A stretch of 46,952 bases of DNA from an uncultured Sporosarcina sp. (GTDB lineage Bacteria > Bacillota > Bacilli > Bacillales_A > Planococcaceae): assembly GCA_947644645.1 (NCBI GenBank), contig CANSAF010000015.1, positions 1-46,952 of the forward strand, given 5' to 3'. Below are positions 8,254 through 16,387 of this stretch, piece after piece. A model generated the notes under the pieces. It did no database searches. It had not been told where the DNA came from and saw only the letters and a program-made list of their open reading frames with translations. Position 1 is the first letter of the stretch. Each line of letters opens with the position of its first letter. A program made the position numbers and the translations under genes.

Positions 8254-8796
8254 ATGAAAGTTGTTGCGTTAATTGGTAGCTTACGAAAAGATTCTTATAA
8301 TGAGCAATTAATTAGGACCTTAGAACAGCGGTACTATACAAATTTTGATTTGGAAATCGCACGAATTGGGGAACTTCCATTTTATAATGAAGACGAGGAA
8401 ATGTTTCCAGCAAAAGAAGTAGAACAATTTAAAAAGCAGATAAAAGATGCGGATGCAATTTTTATTAGTACGCCGGAATACAATTGGTCAATTTCAGGTG
8501 TGTTGAAAAATGCGCTGGATTGGTTATCGCGTGTTGATAAACCAATTGCAAAAAAGCCGGTATTATTAATGGGCGTATCACAAGGAGGGCTCGGCACAAT
8601 ACGCGCACAACTCCATGCAAGACAAATTTTGACAGCTGTTGACGCAAGAATGATGCCCGTTGCGGGAAATGAAATATTAATCGGTGCAGCAGGACAAAAA
8701 TTTGAAAATGGGGCATTAACTCATGAAGTCACGTTGCAGTTCATTGATGAAGTGATGGAAAGGTTTATTAACTTTGTAGAAGAAGAAATTGGCTAG
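8254..8796 (+). CDS. NADPH-dependent FMN reductase / quinone reductase family
   Basis: Flavodoxin-fold oxidoreductase of the azoreductase/chromate reductase type, using NAD(P)H to reduce quinones, azo dyes or similar acceptors. GSLRKDSYN at the N terminus is the FMN phosphate loop, and TPEYNWSISGVLKNALDWLS is the signature flavin-binding stretch. The length of 180 residues fits. The ATG at 8254 with GAAGGAG upstream is preferred to a TTG at 8236. The exact physiological substrate cannot be read from sequence. Confidence 0.88.
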   Translation: MKVVALIGSLRKDSYNEQLIRTLEQRYYTNFDLEIARIGELPFYNEDEEMFPAKEVEQFKKQIKDADAIFISTPEYNWSISGVLKNALDWLSRVDKPIAKKPVLLMGVSQGGLGTIRAQLHARQILTAVDARMMPVAGNEILIGAAGQKFENGALTHEVTLQFIDEVMERFINFVEEEIG

Positions 8797-8827
8797 AAAG
8801 CCTTTAGCTATTTACCTTCACACGCAG

Positions 8828-8876
8828 ACACTCAGGCTTTAGGATGGACCTTCAGCCTGAGTGTTTAATTTTTTGG
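8828..8876 (+). terminator. Terminator of the FMN reductase gene
   Basis: A perfect 11-bp stem (8828-8838 with 8854-8864) is followed by T-rich sequence to 8874. The hairpin overlaps the last codons and stop of the convergent EamA gene. Confidence 0.8.
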
Positions 8877-9750
8877 CAAGTCTTTTTTGTTCAATTGTCG
8901 GTAAGGTCATGCCAACTAAAATGACAATAATCCCAATAATTTGTAGGAAAGACAGGCTTTCGCTTAATAAAAGAACAGAAGCGGTAACAGCGACAGGTAA
9001 TTCGGCAGCACTTAAAATAGACGAAGTGGCTGCTCCGACCACTGGCACTGCGATTGAAAATAAATAAATCGGAATGACAATCCCAAATAACCCAAGAATT
9101 AGTCCGTAAATCCATAAACCTTCACCAAACAAAGATCCGTTCCAAATGATTTCGGGCGATTGGAAAAAGCTAATCACGATGACAGCGAACAAAGAAGTAA
9201 ATAATAATCTTGTTTCTGTATCCATTCCTTCCACTTGTTTAGAATTGACCATCACGAAAGAGGCGAAACTAACGGCTGACGCCATTCCCCAAACCCAGCC
9301 TTGCCACGGAATATCACTAATATCTGCACCAATCACGCCAGCTGCAAAGATTGTTCCGCCGAATAATAAAACGAGTGAAATGACTTCAATTCTTTTCGGT
9401 AAACGTTTATGTGCGATACAATCAAACAACATCCCGATCCAAGTGAATTGGAAAAGCATAACGACTGCAATAGAAGCGGGCATATATGTAACAGCTTGTC
9501 CGTAAACAGTTCCCGTTGTTGCAGTAAAAAATCCGGCGAGTAACAGCGTGAAACCACCCCCGAATTTTGGCATTCCTCTGCGTACAATGATAAAAATAAT
9601 AAATGCTAATACGAATCCAGTGAAATATTGTGCGGTTACAGCTTCAGAAGCGGTAAACCCATCGCGAATTGCAAGTTTAATAATTGTAGATAAAATCCCA
9701 TAGCAGCTTGCCGCAAACACAACCATTAATGGGTACATGAATTGTTTCAT
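8839..9750 (-). CDS. EamA-family (DMT) membrane transporter
   Basis: Ten-helix drug/metabolite transporter with the two-fold internal repeat of EamA domains; members export or import amino acids, nucleosides or other metabolites. The second repeat shows YLFSIAVPVVGAATSSILSAAELPVAV, a common EamA pattern. The 303-residue length is typical. Substrate unknown. Its 3' end lies inside the hairpin that terminates the convergent gene. Confidence 0.88.
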   Translation of the reverse strand: MKQFMYPLMVVFAASCYGILSTIIKLAIRDGFTASEAVTAQYFTGFVLAFIIFIIVRRGMPKFGGGFTLLLAGFFTATTGTVYGQAVTYMPASIAVVMLFQFTWIGMLFDCIAHKRLPKRIEVISLVLLFGGTIFAAGVIGADISDIPWQGWVWGMASAVSFASFVMVNSKQVEGMDTETRLLFTSLFAVIVISFFQSPEIIWNGSLFGEGLWIYGLILGLFGIVIPIYLFSIAVPVVGAATSSILSAAELPVAVTASVLLLSESLSFLQIIGIIVILVGMTLPTIEQKRLAKKLNTQAEGPS

Positions 9751-9831
9751 AAAAAGTCCTCCTTATATCCGACAATATTATACCATGTAGCCAAAATTTG
9801 TCGTATATTATTGTGAATATGGAAAATCGAC

Positions 9832-9845
9832 ATTTCCCGGGAAAT
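9832..9845. promoter_or_regulatory. 14-bp palindrome upstream of the EamA gene
   Basis: ATTTCCCGGGAAAT is perfectly symmetric and lies 82 bp upstream of the EamA start in otherwise AT-rich sequence. It could be an operator. No regulator is identified. Confidence 0.3.
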
Positions 9846-9873
9846 ATCGTCATTTTTCAGAAGAATTTCCATG

Positions 9874-9915
9874 AAAAAAAGACTGTTCAGAAAGTCATTT
9901 TAGACTTTCTAAACA
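9874..9915 (-). terminator. Terminator of the 9924-10160 gene
   Basis: A 13-bp stem (9903-9915 with 9883-9895) is followed on the minus strand by seven T (9874-9880), just past the stop codon of the upstream small gene. Confidence 0.88.
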
Positions 9916-9923
9916 GCCTCCGA

Positions 9924-10160
9924 TTAGGAAGGTCCAGTCGCTTTATCTTCACTAGAAGATTGACTTTTAGTGTCGCGATGTGCTTTTTCCTCTCGTTCTT
10001 CCATTTTCAAATCCTCGAGTGGAATCGGATCCACATTTTGCATATCTTCATGCATATCGTAAATGCTTTCTTTCTCCGTTTTTAAATTTTCGGGATTGTC
10101 CATAAAAGGTCCATCTGCATCTTTTCTATCTTTTTCAGTAAATGCTTTCTTTTTATCCAT
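9924..10160 (-). CDS. Small acidic hydrophilic protein, unknown function
   Basis: About 78 residues, extremely charged (many Lys, Glu and Asp), with no hydrophobic segment and likely disordered. It begins MDKKKAFTEKDRKDADGPF. It resembles the small stress or spore-associated hydrophilic proteins of Bacillales, but no family was recognised. AAAGGA lies upstream; ATG at 10160 gives better spacing than GTG at 10166. It lies downstream of csbD on the same strand with its own terminator, so it may share the stress-induced transcript. Confidence 0.65.
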   Translation of the reverse strand: MDKKKAFTEKDRKDADGPFMDNPENLKTEKESIYDMHEDMQNVDPIPLEDLKMEEREEKAHRDTKSQSSSEDKATGPS

Positions 10161-10249
10161 AATCACTCATTCCTTTCTTCCTTCCAAAGCCATAAAAGCT
10201 TTAACAATTCAGAGGAATTTTAAACACTTTATTCATTTAGGGGAGTGTT

Positions 10250-10465
10250 TCATTGATTGAATCGATCTTTAAATTCATCAACCTTTTTTTGTGCTTGATC
10301 TTTAACTTCTCCCGCTTTTTTCTGTGCTTCACCTTTCAATTTATCAGTTTTTCCTTGCGCTTCCAATTTCGCATTGTCCGTGGCATTCCCAACTTGTTCT
10401 TTGACTTCACCTTTTGCTTTATTGACTGTCCCTTTAATTTTGTCTGAAAGTCCTTTTTCACTCAT
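10250..10465 (-). CDS. csbD: CsbD-family general stress protein
   Basis: A 71-residue hydrophilic protein with the CsbD pattern of repeated KxKG/AxGK units (DKIKGTVNKAKGEVKEQVGN, GKTDKLKGEAQKKAGEV). CsbD proteins accumulate under general stress; their biochemical role is not established. GAGGGA precedes the ATG. A SigB-like promoter sits 36-62 bp upstream, matching the SigB control of B. subtilis csbD. Confidence 0.93.
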   Translation of the reverse strand: MSEKGLSDKIKGTVNKAKGEVKEQVGNATDNAKLEAQGKTDKLKGEAQKKAGEVKDQAQKKVDEFKDRFNQ

Positions 10466-10501
10466 GTAATATTCCCTCCGTGTTTTATATGATACTTATA
10501 A

Positions 10502-10527
10502 CTTCCCTAGTTAAGTAAACAATAAAC
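10502..10527 (-). promoter_or_regulatory. Candidate SigB promoter of csbD
   Basis: On the minus strand GTTTAT (10527-10522) and GGGAAG (10507-10502) are separated by 14 bp. The SigB consensus is GTTTAA and GGGWAW with a similar spacer. Confidence 0.55.
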
Positions 10528-10791
10528 GTTATGAAATAAAATAGTTTAAATCTGGGATGATGATTCAGAATATTGCTATTTATTATTGTCGAAAAAACAT
10601 GTATAATAAATGACAAGTATTTATTTTTCTACTTTATCGTTTACGGACAGAAGACTCCCACTTCAATCGCGTACAAGACGTAACCTAGCGATAAGCGGGA
10701 GATGAATGTCGGTTGGGGTAAGCCAAAAGTTCGTAAAACAGGAACGTGTGGTCTATAATTAAATTGACTACCTAGAGGGGAGGTCAGCTTA

Positions 10792-11846
10792 GTGTTAGTC
10801 AGGAAAGCCTACAAATTCCGTATCTATCCAAACAAAAAACAAAGGATTTTAATTGTTGTTCTGCCCAATTGACGCAACTAAAAAAAGAACTCGATTGGTT
10901 GAGAGAAGTTGATAGTATTGCGCTTCAATCATCAGTGAAAAATTTAGCAGATGCCTTTTCTCGTTTTTTTAAACAGCAAAATGAGGTCCCGCGCTTTAAA
11001 TCAAAAAATAACAAAGTCCAATCTTATACAACAAAGTACACGAACGGTAATATTGCGATTGTTGGAAATAAAATTAAACTACCCAAACTTGGACTTGTCA
11101 AGTTTGCGAATAGCCGTGAAGCAGACGGGCGCATTATAAATGCTACGGTCAGTAGAAATCCAAGTGGAAAGTATTTTGCCTCTATTTTAGTCGAAACAGC
11201 CATCCAACCACTTAAGAAAACTGAATCTTCTGTCGGTATTGATTTAGGATTGAAAGATTTCGCGGTTCTTAGCACAGGTGAATCATTTTCCAATCCAAAG
11301 TGGCTCCGTAAATTGGAGAAGCGCTTGGCAAAAGAACAACGTATTTTGACAGGGAGAAGAGAATCAGCAATCAAACGAGGTTGTAAACTAAGTGAAGCAA
11401 AAAATTATCAAAAACAAAAAAGAAAAGTAGCAAGAATTCACGGAAAAATCGTCAATGCCAGAACAGACTACCTGCAAAAAATCTCTACTCATATTATCAA
11501 AAACCACGATATTATCGGTATTGAGGATTTGCAAGTGTCAAATATGTTGAAAAACCGAAAATTAGCAAAAGTAATTAGTGAAATATCTTGGTCTAAGTTT
11601 CGAATAATGTTGGAATATAAGGCGAAATGGTACGACAAGCAAGTTGTTGTTGTGTCCAAAACCTTTGCAAGTTCCCAACTATGTTCAGTTTGTGACCATA
11701 AAAACAAAGACGTTAAAAATCTAGGTCTCCGCAATTGGCAATGTCCGGTATGTAAAACAGAACACGACCGAGATATTAACGCAGGACAAAATCTAAAAAA
11801 GGAAGCGATAAGACTTCTAACCGTCGGAACTACGGGGATAGCCTAA
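10792..11846 (+). pseudogene. tnpB: RNA-guided endonuclease TnpB, N-terminal deletion and frameshift
   Basis: A GTG at 10792 opens a typical TnpB N terminus ([20 protein letters not shown]), but that frame hits a stop at 10870. Homology resumes in another frame as [14 protein letters not shown] and runs to 11846. Compared with intact relatives roughly 30 residues between these blocks appear missing, consistent with a small deletion that shifted the frame. The catalytic half is intact: [11 protein letters not shown] (first Asp), [10 protein letters not shown] (Glu), a CSVC/CPVC zinc ribbon, and [10 protein letters not shown] (last Asp). An internal TTG at 10869 could start a truncated product of about 325 residues, but the lost N-terminal region contributes to RNA and DNA recognition, so loss of function is likely. 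Confidence 0.8.
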
Positions 11847-11921
11847 TCAATATCTGGTGGTTACACTGGAGGTCTTAGGAATCTCCCACCTCTAAACGAA
11901 GTGAAGGTGGGGGTAGTTCAA
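11847..11921 (+). ncRNA. Putative omega (reRNA) 3' scaffold at the IS right end
   Basis: TnpB guide RNAs are made from the 3' part of tnpB through the right end of the element, with the guide copied from the flanking DNA. Here the stem CCCACCTC/GAAGGTGGG and the closing TCAA are in the expected place, and the guide would begin at 11922. Expression is not shown; this is by analogy with characterised IS200/IS605 elements. Confidence 0.4.
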
Positions 11922-11991
11922 CTTTCTGAATTGATTTTTCTCATGTATTAAATGAATTGATGATATTAAAGAAAGCGGAGGAGTTGAAAAA

Positions 11992-12423
11992 ATGATAAGG
12001 AAAGGGCGTTTTGCAGTAGTCAATCAAAAGGAATATCGAATATTTTCTTGCAATCAAATATATTATTTAAAAACGAAATGTATAGAAGAACTGAAAAATG
12101 GCTTTGTTCCATGGAACGGTAAAAAAGATGAGTATATTAAAAAAATATGCTTGAACGAGTTAGAAGACGCATACGAGGTCTTTCCTTATGTCATGTTAGC
12201 GGGTCATCGATTTGCGGTGGAAGGTGCAGATCCACAAACGGGAATGGTAGCCTTGATAACAAGTAATCCTTTCGTGCAAAAGAAGGTAGACGTAAAACCA
12301 TATGGAATAGATGAGTATATTATTCAACTTCCACTCAGCGCTTTACAAATTGAAGAAGAAAAAATCGCAATTCTTGGCTTTGAAAATTATCATCCACTTT
12401 CATTTGAGCGCGTTAAAAAGTAA
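11992..12423 (+). CDS. Hypothetical protein, 143 residues
   Basis: No family recognised. The protein appears cytosolic with no signal or transmembrane segment: MIRKGRFAVVNQKEYRIF at the start, a basic Lys-rich middle, and a C-terminal IAILGFENYHPLSFERVKK. CGGAGGAG precedes the ATG at a normal distance, and codon use resembles its neighbours, so it is probably a real gene. It sits just past the IS right end with its own terminator. Confidence 0.75.
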   Translation: MIRKGRFAVVNQKEYRIFSCNQIYYLKTKCIEELKNGFVPWNGKKDEYIKKICLNELEDAYEVFPYVMLAGHRFAVEGADPQTGMVALITSNPFVQKKVDVKPYGIDEYIIQLPLSALQIEEEKIAILGFENYHPLSFERVKK

Positions 12424-12470
12424 AAAAATGTCGATTCAAATAGTGTCTAAAATTAACAACATAAATGGAA

Positions 12471-12497
12471 AAGCTGCCGAAACAACGGCAGCTTTTT
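12471..12497 (+). terminator. Terminator after the 11992-12423 gene
   Basis: A perfect 9-bp GC-rich stem (12471-12479 with 12486-12494) with a 6-nt loop and five T. On the other strand it could also stop transcription of the small gene at 12556-12708. Confidence 0.85.
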
Positions 12498-12555
12498 GAC
12501 TTGATCGAAAAAAAGAAGAAGTGCTGTCTAAACATCAATATTCGGATGGGTTCTT

Positions 12556-12708
12556 CTACGAAGACGAACTTGTTCCGTTATTTTTGTTCATGCCTAAAGA
12601 CATCCCTGTGAATGTTTCCACTTGTTTCATCAGTTTATTTCGCATGTCCTTATTTTGCATTAAGTACGCTGCGCCGATTCCAAGTGCTGCAAAGGCCATT
12701 TTATTCAC
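12556..12708 (-). CDS. Small membrane-associated protein, 50 residues (DUF3918/YrzQ-like)
   Basis: Starts at a GTG at 12708 with GGAGG 8 nt upstream. The product begins VNKMAFAALGIGAAYLMQNK, a short Ala/Gly-rich hydrophobic helix followed by MQNKDMRNKLMKQVETF and a Ser-rich tail ending in four Ser. This layout (one N-terminal helix, then NxDM.NKxMKQ) resembles the YrzQ/DUF3918 small proteins of Bacilli; the family link is by eye. The strong ribosome binding site and biased composition argue for a real gene rather than an open frame by chance. Confidence 0.65.
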   Translation of the reverse strand: MNKMAFAALGIGAAYLMQNKDMRNKLMKQVETFTGMSLGMNKNNGTSSSS

Positions 12709-12868
12709 AATGTCTTCCTCCTTATGTTGTATTCTCGATCATTGTTTAGCTTATCCAGCTGAAAGGATTTCATACTAAGAAAAAAGCTTCGGAGTGAAGT
12801 CAGATTTCCTACATAAAGCAACTTAAAATGGTATAATGATAAAGTTATACATTTTTAAGGGAATATAA

Positions 12869-14092
12869 ATGAGATGTATTAGCATAGAAAGGTCGTTTGA
12901 AAATATGGAATCACTTACTGGATTAAAAAGGTTTCGATTTGCATTGCTTCTCGGTGCATTGGCTGCAATGGGACCTCTTACAATTGATATGTATTTACCG
13001 TCGTTTCCAACAATTGCTGCGTCCTTTGATACAACAGCTTCGCTCGTTCAAGTGAGCTTAACAGCTTGTCTACTCGGAATCGGGTTGGGTCAATTGATTT
13101 TTGGACCGATGAGTGATGTATATGGACGAAAGAAGCCACTTGTTTTTGCGTTAATTGGTTATGGTGTTGCTTCATTAGTTTGTATGTTATCACCGAGCAT
13201 TACTGCTTTTATTGCTGCGCGTTTTCTTCAAGGATTAGCAGCATCGGCGGGAATTGTTATTTCTCGTGCAATTGTTCGTGATACATTTAGTGGGCGCGCA
13301 TTAACGAAGTTTTTTGCAACGCTCATGCTCATTAATAACTTAGCACCGATTTTAGCGCCAATTTTAGGTGGAGCTATTTTAGCATTTACAGAATGGCGTG
13401 GGGTTTTTGGCGTTTTAAGTGCGATTGGCTTTATCTTTTTTGTCATTATTTTATGGCGTTTTGAAGATTCTTTACCTGAAGATCAACGTGTACCAAGTAA
13501 TTTTTCCAATACAGTTAAAAACTTTGTCTCTTTATTGAAAAATCGTGAGTTTATGGGTTATGCATTGGCACAAGGATTTATAATGGCGGGTATTTTTGCA
13601 TATGTTGCAGGTACACCATTCGTTTACCAAAATATTTACGGAGTATCTCCGCAAGTATTTAGTTTATTATTTGGGATGAACGGAATTGGACTGATTATGG
13701 GGACGCAAACAGTAGGTAGATTGACGGGATTATTGACCGAATTACAATTTTTACGAGTGGGTCTATTTATGTCGATTACTTCAGGAACGTTCTTGCTTCT
13801 TGCCGTACTTTTCCACGGACCATTACTGACAGTCGTCATTCCGATTTTCTTTTTTGTGTCTTCAATAGGTGTCATTTCGACATCGTCATTTTCACTCGCA
13901 ATGGAGTCACAAGGTCATATAGCAGGAAGTGCATCTGCTTTACTTGGATTACTACCATTTGTGCTTGGTTCAATTACCGCACCGCTGGTAGGAATCGGTG
14001 GGGAAGAAACAGCCATTCCAATGGGCGCCATTATTTTTGGTTCTGCGTTAACAGCTGTTTTGTCTTATGCATTTTTAACGAAAAAATCATGA
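12869..14092 (+). CDS. Bcr/CflA-family multidrug efflux transporter (MFS)
   Basis: Twelve-helix proton-coupled exporter. LGALAAMGPLTIDMYLPSFP in helix 1 and GPMSDVYGRKKPL (MFS motif A between helices 2 and 3) mark the Bcr/CflA (bicyclomycin resistance) subfamily. Length is about 400 residues, complete. Two starts are possible: ATG at 12869 with AAGGGA 6 nt upstream, or ATG at 12905, which fits homologue N termini better but has a weak site. TATAAT at 12832-12837 may be its -10. Actual substrates unknown. Confidence 0.9.
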   Translation: MRCISIERSFENMESLTGLKRFRFALLLGALAAMGPLTIDMYLPSFPTIAASFDTTASLVQVSLTACLLGIGLGQLIFGPMSDVYGRKKPLVFALIGYGVASLVCMLSPSITAFIAARFLQGLAASAGIVISRAIVRDTFSGRALTKFFATLMLINNLAPILAPILGGAILAFTEWRGVFGVLSAIGFIFFVIILWRFEDSLPEDQRVPSNFSNTVKNFVSLLKNREFMGYALAQGFIMAGIFAYVAGTPFVYQNIYGVSPQVFSLLFGMNGIGLIMGTQTVGRLTGLLTELQFLRVGLFMSITSGTFLLLAVLFHGPLLTVVIPIFFFVSSIGVISTSSFSLAMESQGHIAGSASALLGLLPFVLGSITAPLVGIGGEETAIPMGAIIFGSALTAVLSYAFLTKKS

Positions 14093-14136
14093 GGTTGTCC
14101 AGAAAGTCTAATAAGGACTTTCTGGAGACCTTTTTT
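14092..14136 (+). terminator. Terminator of the MFS gene
   Basis: A long imperfect stem (14092-14108 with 14116-14131) and six T. The stem core (AGAAAGTC/GACTTTCT) resembles the terminator at 9874-9915. It abuts the stop codon of the convergent carboxypeptidase gene. Confidence 0.88.
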
Positions 14137-15040
14137 AATTTAAAATAACTTGTTCAATTAACTCCCTCGTTAATTGAAACTTTGGTGTTGTATAATCTTC
14201 ACCGTCGGGGGCAACATCCATTACGACAGTAAAGACTCTTTTCTCATTGAAGATGCCCGTACTCGTAAAACAAGGTCCAGCTAAATCTGTGTATCCTGTT
14301 TTTAATCCATCAATGCCACTCATTGCTTCTGGCATGCCATTGAGCATTAGATTGGTATTCCATAATTGAACGTCATTGCTCGTTCTAAAATCGGTTAATG
14401 TTGTAAAGTCGAGCATTTCAGGATGTTTATCAATCAAATGTCTCGCAATCGTCGCAACATCTCTTGCTGAAGCGATATTTGTTTCATCTACAGTTTTTCC
14501 GATATAATCACCGTCTAAACCGCTTGCGTTAAAGAAAGTGGTGTTTTTTAATCCGAAAACTTTTGCTTGTTCATTCATTAAATGGACAAAAGCATCTTCA
14601 GTGCCGCTAACCATTTCAGCAAGTGCTACAGCCGCATCATTTGAAGAATTAACAGTCATTGCGGTGAAGAGTTCTTTGACTGTATAGTGATTTCCGTCAG
14701 TCATACCTAGCCGAACGGCGCTTGACTGTGTCACGATTTCTTGTACATGTTGACTTGGTGTATATGTATGATCCCAAGAAATTGTGCCATTTTTAATGGC
14801 ATTCATGACGATATATTGTGTCATCATTTTGGACATGCTAGCAATTGGAAGTGCTTCTTTACTGTTTTTCTCATATAATATTTTTCCTTCTGCATCCATC
14901 ATGATCATCGCTTTCGCATCTGTAGATAAATGGATATCATCTTTTAATAAAGGTAGTTGAGTAGGTAAAGAAAATTGATCTTTAAAGAAAAAGAACCATC
15001 CGCCTGCTAAAATAAGTAATAAAATTAAAAGTTTTTTCAT
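14135..15040 (-). CDS. D-alanyl-D-alanine carboxypeptidase (S11, PBP5-like)
   Basis: Membrane-anchored low-molecular-weight penicillin-binding protein that trims the terminal D-Ala from peptidoglycan stem peptides. One N-terminal hydrophobic helix (residues 3-19) anchors it outside the membrane. The three active-site motifs are present: SMSK (Ser68 to Lys71), SSN (near 132-134) and KTG (in GLKTGYTD, near 253). At about 301 residues it ends soon after the catalytic domain and lacks the beta-rich C-terminal domain and amphipathic tail of DacA/DacF. ATG at 15040 with GGAG 6 nt upstream is preferred over 15055. Confidence 0.92.
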   Translation of the reverse strand: MKKLLILLLILAGGWFFFFKDQFSLPTQLPLLKDDIHLSTDAKAMIMMDAEGKILYEKNSKEALPIASMSKMMTQYIVMNAIKNGTISWDHTYTPSQHVQEIVTQSSAVRLGMTDGNHYTVKELFTAMTVNSSNDAAVALAEMVSGTEDAFVHLMNEQAKVFGLKNTTFFNASGLDGDYIGKTVDETNIASARDVATIARHLIDKHPEMLDFTTLTDFRTSNDVQLWNTNLMLNGMPEAMSGIDGLKTGYTDLAGPCFTSTGIFNEKRVFTVVMDVAPDGEDYTTPKFQLTRELIEQVILN

Positions 15041-15226
15041 ATGAATCTCCTTCATTAATCATCATACTTTAAATATAACGCTAAAAAGTGAATAAATACT
15101 GCTTTTATTTATGAAGAAATTCTTAAGTTTAAAAAAGCTTATTAAAAATGAAACTTTGTTCGAGTTTTTTCGTAAAACAACGTATAGTAAAGAGAAGATA
15201 AAAAGCGAAGAGAAGGGGGTTGCGGC

Positions 15227-16306
15227 ATGACAAGAAAAGTTTGGTTCCAAGTTGGTGTCGGTATTTTGTTATTCCTATTAATTATAAAATACTTCATGGA
15301 AATTAATTGGATATTTAGCCCGTTAATTACCATTGCTAAAACGATTTTTGTGCCATTATTATTAGGAGCAGTTTTCTTTTATATTTTCGAACCACTTCAA
15401 AGGGTCCTAGAGAAATATAAAATGCCTAGATGGGGAAGTATTTTAGCCATTTTACTCACCGGTGTAGCAGTGATTTGGGTGTTCTTCTCATTTATTGGTC
15501 CACCAGTTGTTGATGAAGTGGACAAATTTGCCAAAAAGGCACCTACATTGGCGAAAGAAATTACAAGAAGTACAGAATATGTATTGAAGCACCGAGATGA
15601 CTTACCACCACAAGTAAATGAATGGATTGATAAAGCGGCAAATTCGATTCAGTCAATTGCGCTTGTTTCTGGAAAATTAGTTGTTTCGTTCTTCCAATCC
15701 ATTGTTCAAACGGCATTTACGCTTATCTTAGTACCGTTTTTCTTTATCTTTTTATTGAAGGATCATGAAAAACTTTCTCCTTTTATTTGTCAGTTTTTTA
15801 CAGGCGAACGAAAAGAGTGGATGGCGAAAACATTACGTGATGTAGACAATGTATTGCGGACTTACATACAAGGCCAATTACTAATTAGCTTTTTACTAGC
15901 GCTCATTATGTTTGTTGGTTATTTAATTATTGGACTAGAATACGCCTTATTACTCGTTATTTTTGCGTTTTTCATGAACGTGATTCCATTTATTGGTCCG
16001 TGGATCGCATTTACACCGGCTTTAATTATCGGATTTTTGCAAGATCCTAAAATGGTCATTTGGGTAAGTTTAGTGACGCTCATTGCACAGCAAACAGATA
16101 GTAATTTAATTACACCAAATGTGATGGGGAAAACATTGGATATCCATCCGTTAACGGTCATTACAATTATTTTAGCAGCAGGAAAAATTGCAGGATTCCT
16201 TGGCATTTTACTTGCAATCCCGGCTTATGCAGTTGGAAAAGCAATCATTCGTAATATTTATGAGCGGCGTCAAGAAATTAAGCAACTCGCCATAAAAGAT
16301 ATATAG
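15227..16306 (+). CDS. AI-2E family transporter (YueF-like)
   Basis: Polytopic membrane protein of the AI-2E exporter family (formerly UPF0118). It has two N-terminal helices, a soluble segment of about 90 residues rich in charge (VVDEVDKFAKKAPTLAKEI), then five or more helices with the conserved NVIPFIGPWIAF and HPLTVI...GILLAIPAYA patterns. Family members have been linked to autoinducer-2 export or Na+/H+ exchange, so the substrate is open. GAAGGGGG lies before the ATG. It may be transcribed alone or with the 16388 gene, 81 nt downstream. Confidence 0.88.
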   Translation: MTRKVWFQVGVGILLFLLIIKYFMEINWIFSPLITIAKTIFVPLLLGAVFFYIFEPLQRVLEKYKMPRWGSILAILLTGVAVIWVFFSFIGPPVVDEVDKFAKKAPTLAKEITRSTEYVLKHRDDLPPQVNEWIDKAANSIQSIALVSGKLVVSFFQSIVQTAFTLILVPFFFIFLLKDHEKLSPFICQFFTGERKEWMAKTLRDVDNVLRTYIQGQLLISFLLALIMFVGYLIIGLEYALLLVIFAFFMNVIPFIGPWIAFTPALIIGFLQDPKMVIWVSLVTLIAQQTDSNLITPNVMGKTLDIHPLTVITIILAAGKIAGFLGILLAIPAYAVGKAIIRNIYERRQEIKQLAIKDI

Positions 16307-16387
16307 CGAATAAATCTGTGTTTGTAGGTGGAAAATGCATAAAGCAATCAGATTAGCGCATATTAGCTAGCAAAAAGGATTGAGGAA

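Larger units (their letters stand above)
10645..11921 (+). mobile_element. IS200/IS605-family element, tnpB-only (IS1341 type)
   Basis: The left end follows TTAC (10641-10644) and the right end closes with TCAA (11918-11921), the same target and cleavage tetranucleotides used by IS608. The left end has a subterminal structure starting AGACTCCCACTTCAA and including CGATAAGCGGGAG. The right end has a hairpin of CCCACCTC (11886-11893) with GAAGGTGGG (11903-11911). There are no long terminal inverted repeats or target duplications, as expected for this family. Only tnpB is present, with no tnpA, so movement would need a transposase supplied in trans. Confidence 0.85.

Noticed and set aside
9798-10085. 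95-residue plus-strand frame over the small acidic gene
   Set aside because: It includes the terminator hairpin at 9883-9915, has no ribosome binding site and lies antisense to a better gene.
10645-11921. Part of a prophage or larger genomic island
   Set aside because: No integrase, phage or conjugation genes and no tRNA or attachment repeats nearby; a single IS element is enough.
12521-12778. 85-residue plus-strand frame
   Set aside because: No ribosome binding site and unusual composition; the opposite strand holds a better small gene (12556-12708).
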